A stretch of DNA of 5,457 nucleotides from SFWF01 sp045539095. Lineage in GTDB: Bacteria > Bacillota > Clostridia > Oscillospirales > Acutalibacteraceae. This document shows, in pieces, positions 4,533-5,457 of this stretch. The notes under the pieces are model-generated. The model made no database searches and was not told where the DNA came from. It worked only from the letters and a program-made list of their open reading frames with translations. Where the stretch lies: NCBI GenBank assembly GCA_045539095.1, contig JAZQER010000071.1:1-5457 (forward strand). Reading direction: 5' to 3'. Both the position numbers and the translations under genes were made by a program. Numbering within the stretch: the first letter of the stretch is position 1; each line of letters opens with the position of its first letter.

Positions 4533-5457
4533 ATGAGAAGCGATATAATGAAAAAAGGCCCCGAGAGAGCACCTCAGCGCTCACTTTTAAAGGCAGCAGG
4601 ATATTCTGATAACGAGATCAGAAAGCCACTAATCGGTATCGTTAATTCTTTTAATGAGATTGTCCCCGGTCACGTTCATCTTGAGCGTATTTCGAGAGCA
4701 GTCAAGGACGGTGTTCTTGCCGCGGGCGGTACGCCTATGGAGTTTAATACAATCGCAGTTTGCGATGGTCTTGCTATGGGACACGAGGGTATGAAATATT
4801 CTTTAGTCACCCGTGAGATAATTGCCGATAGCATTGAGTGTATGGCAAAGGCGCACGCCCTTGACGGACTTGTTTTCATCCCCAACTGTGATAAGATAGT
4901 ACCTGGTATGCTTATGGCGGCTTGCCGACTTAATATCCCCGCTATTTTTGTTTCGGGTGGTCCGATGCTTTCTACCTGTGAATTTAATGGCAGGTCAATG
5001 GACTTAAACTCAGTTTTCGAAGCGGTTGGTGCTTATAAAAACGGAACTATAAATGAGGATGAGCTTTCCTTTGTTGAGGGTAATGCTTGCCCAGGTTGCG
5101 GCTCTTGTTCGGGTATGTTTACCGCAAACAGTATGAACTGCCTCTGTGAAGCGCTTGGAATAGCTCTTCGCGGCAACGGTACTATTCCTGCCGTTCACGG
5201 AGCCCGTCAGCGTCTTGCGAAGGCGGCAGGCGAGCAGATTATGACGCTTGTTGAGAAGGACATCAAGCCCCTTGATATAATCGACGAAAAGTCACTCAGA
5301 AATGCGCTGACCGTTGATATGGCGCTCGGCTGCTCGACCAACTCAGCCCTCCACCTCGCCGCAATAGCACACGAGGCAGGAATTGATTTCGATTTACATA
5401 TGATTAACGAAATCAGCGAAAAGACCCCCAACCTCTGCCACCTTGCACCTGCAGGTC
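4533..5457 (+). CDS. ilvD: Dihydroxyacid dehydratase, N-terminal 308 residues (cut by window edge)
   Basis: IlvD dehydrates 2,3-dihydroxyisovalerate and its isoleucine analogue to the corresponding 2-keto acids, using an iron-sulfur cluster and Mg2+. The frame starts at ATG4533 with GGAGG 8 nt upstream and stays open to the window's end; family members have about 550-620 aa, so a bit over half is present. Visible marks in order are GPERAPQRSLLKAAG (9-23), NSFNEIVPGHVHL, CDGLAMGHEGM, NCDKIVPGM with cluster ligand Cys119 and the likely carbamylated Lys121, the ACPGCGSCSGMFTANSMN block (Cys186, Cys189, Cys192) and GCSTN (267-270 for CSTN). Whether the cluster is 2Fe-2S or the oxygen-labile 4Fe-4S form is not decided by these motifs. 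The 6-phosphogluconate dehydratase Edd belongs to the same superfamily, but these motifs and the ilv context support IlvD. The truncation is only the edge of the sequence. Confidence 0.96.
   Translation, partial: MRSDIMKKGPERAPQRSLLKAAGYSDNEIRKPLIGIVNSFNEIVPGHVHLERISRAVKDGVLAAGGTPMEFNTIAVCDGLAMGHEGMKYSLVTREIIADSIECMAKAHALDGLVFIPNCDKIVPGMLMAACRLNIPAIFVSGGPMLSTCEFNGRSMDLNSVFEAVGAYKNGTINEDELSFVEGNACPGCGSCSGMFTANSMNCLCEALGIALRGNGTIPAVHGARQRLAKAAGEQIMTLVEKDIKPLDIIDEKSLRNALTVDMALGCSTNSALHLAAIAHEAGIDFDLHMINEISEKTPNLCHLAPAG

Overview
The window looks like chromosomal DNA from a low-to-mid GC Gram-positive anaerobe of the class Clostridia (Bacillota). This is inferred from strong AGGAGG-type ribosome binding sites, textbook sigma-A promoters (TTGACA-N17-TAAAAT), Clostridia-like versions of the branched-chain amino acid enzymes, and QueH, an epoxyqueuosine reductase common in anaerobic Firmicutes. 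No mobile element, CRISPR array, tRNA or rRNA is visible.

Layout. Positions 1-200 are an AT-rich intergenic region. It holds the probable first codons of a divergent minus-strand gene, a cluster of inverted and direct repeats that looks like an operator region, and a good promoter (170-198) facing right. Positions 234-854 encode QueH, apparently from a CTG start codon. Positions 855-1131 are the regulatory leader of the ilv operon: a near-consensus promoter (872-900), a 31-codon leader peptide (930-1025) carrying a block of Ile/Leu/Val codons, and a terminator hairpin with a U-rich tail (1073-1116). From 1132 to the right edge runs ilvB-ilvN-ilvC-ilvD, with ilvD cut off by the window. Two strong stem-loops, back to back, lie between ilvC and ilvD.

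How the genes work together. IlvB and IlvN form acetohydroxyacid synthase, IlvC reduces and isomerises its product, and IlvD dehydrates the resulting diol. Together they make the 2-keto acid precursors of valine, leucine (from pyruvate) and isoleucine (from 2-ketobutyrate). IlvN carries the valine-sensing ACT domain, giving feedback control at the enzyme level. The leader appears to give control at the transcription level by ribosome-mediated attenuation: I can draw the 1:2, 2:3 and 3:4 pairings by hand, and they place the Ile/Leu/Val codons exactly where a stalled ribosome would favour antitermination.

The main item of interest is this leader-peptide attenuator, because Clostridia and Bacilli more often use T-box or CodY control for such operons. 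Second-rank items are the repeat cluster at the left edge, the paired hairpins between ilvC and ilvD, and the CTG start of queH. The structural genes themselves are ordinary. I see no wholly new system.
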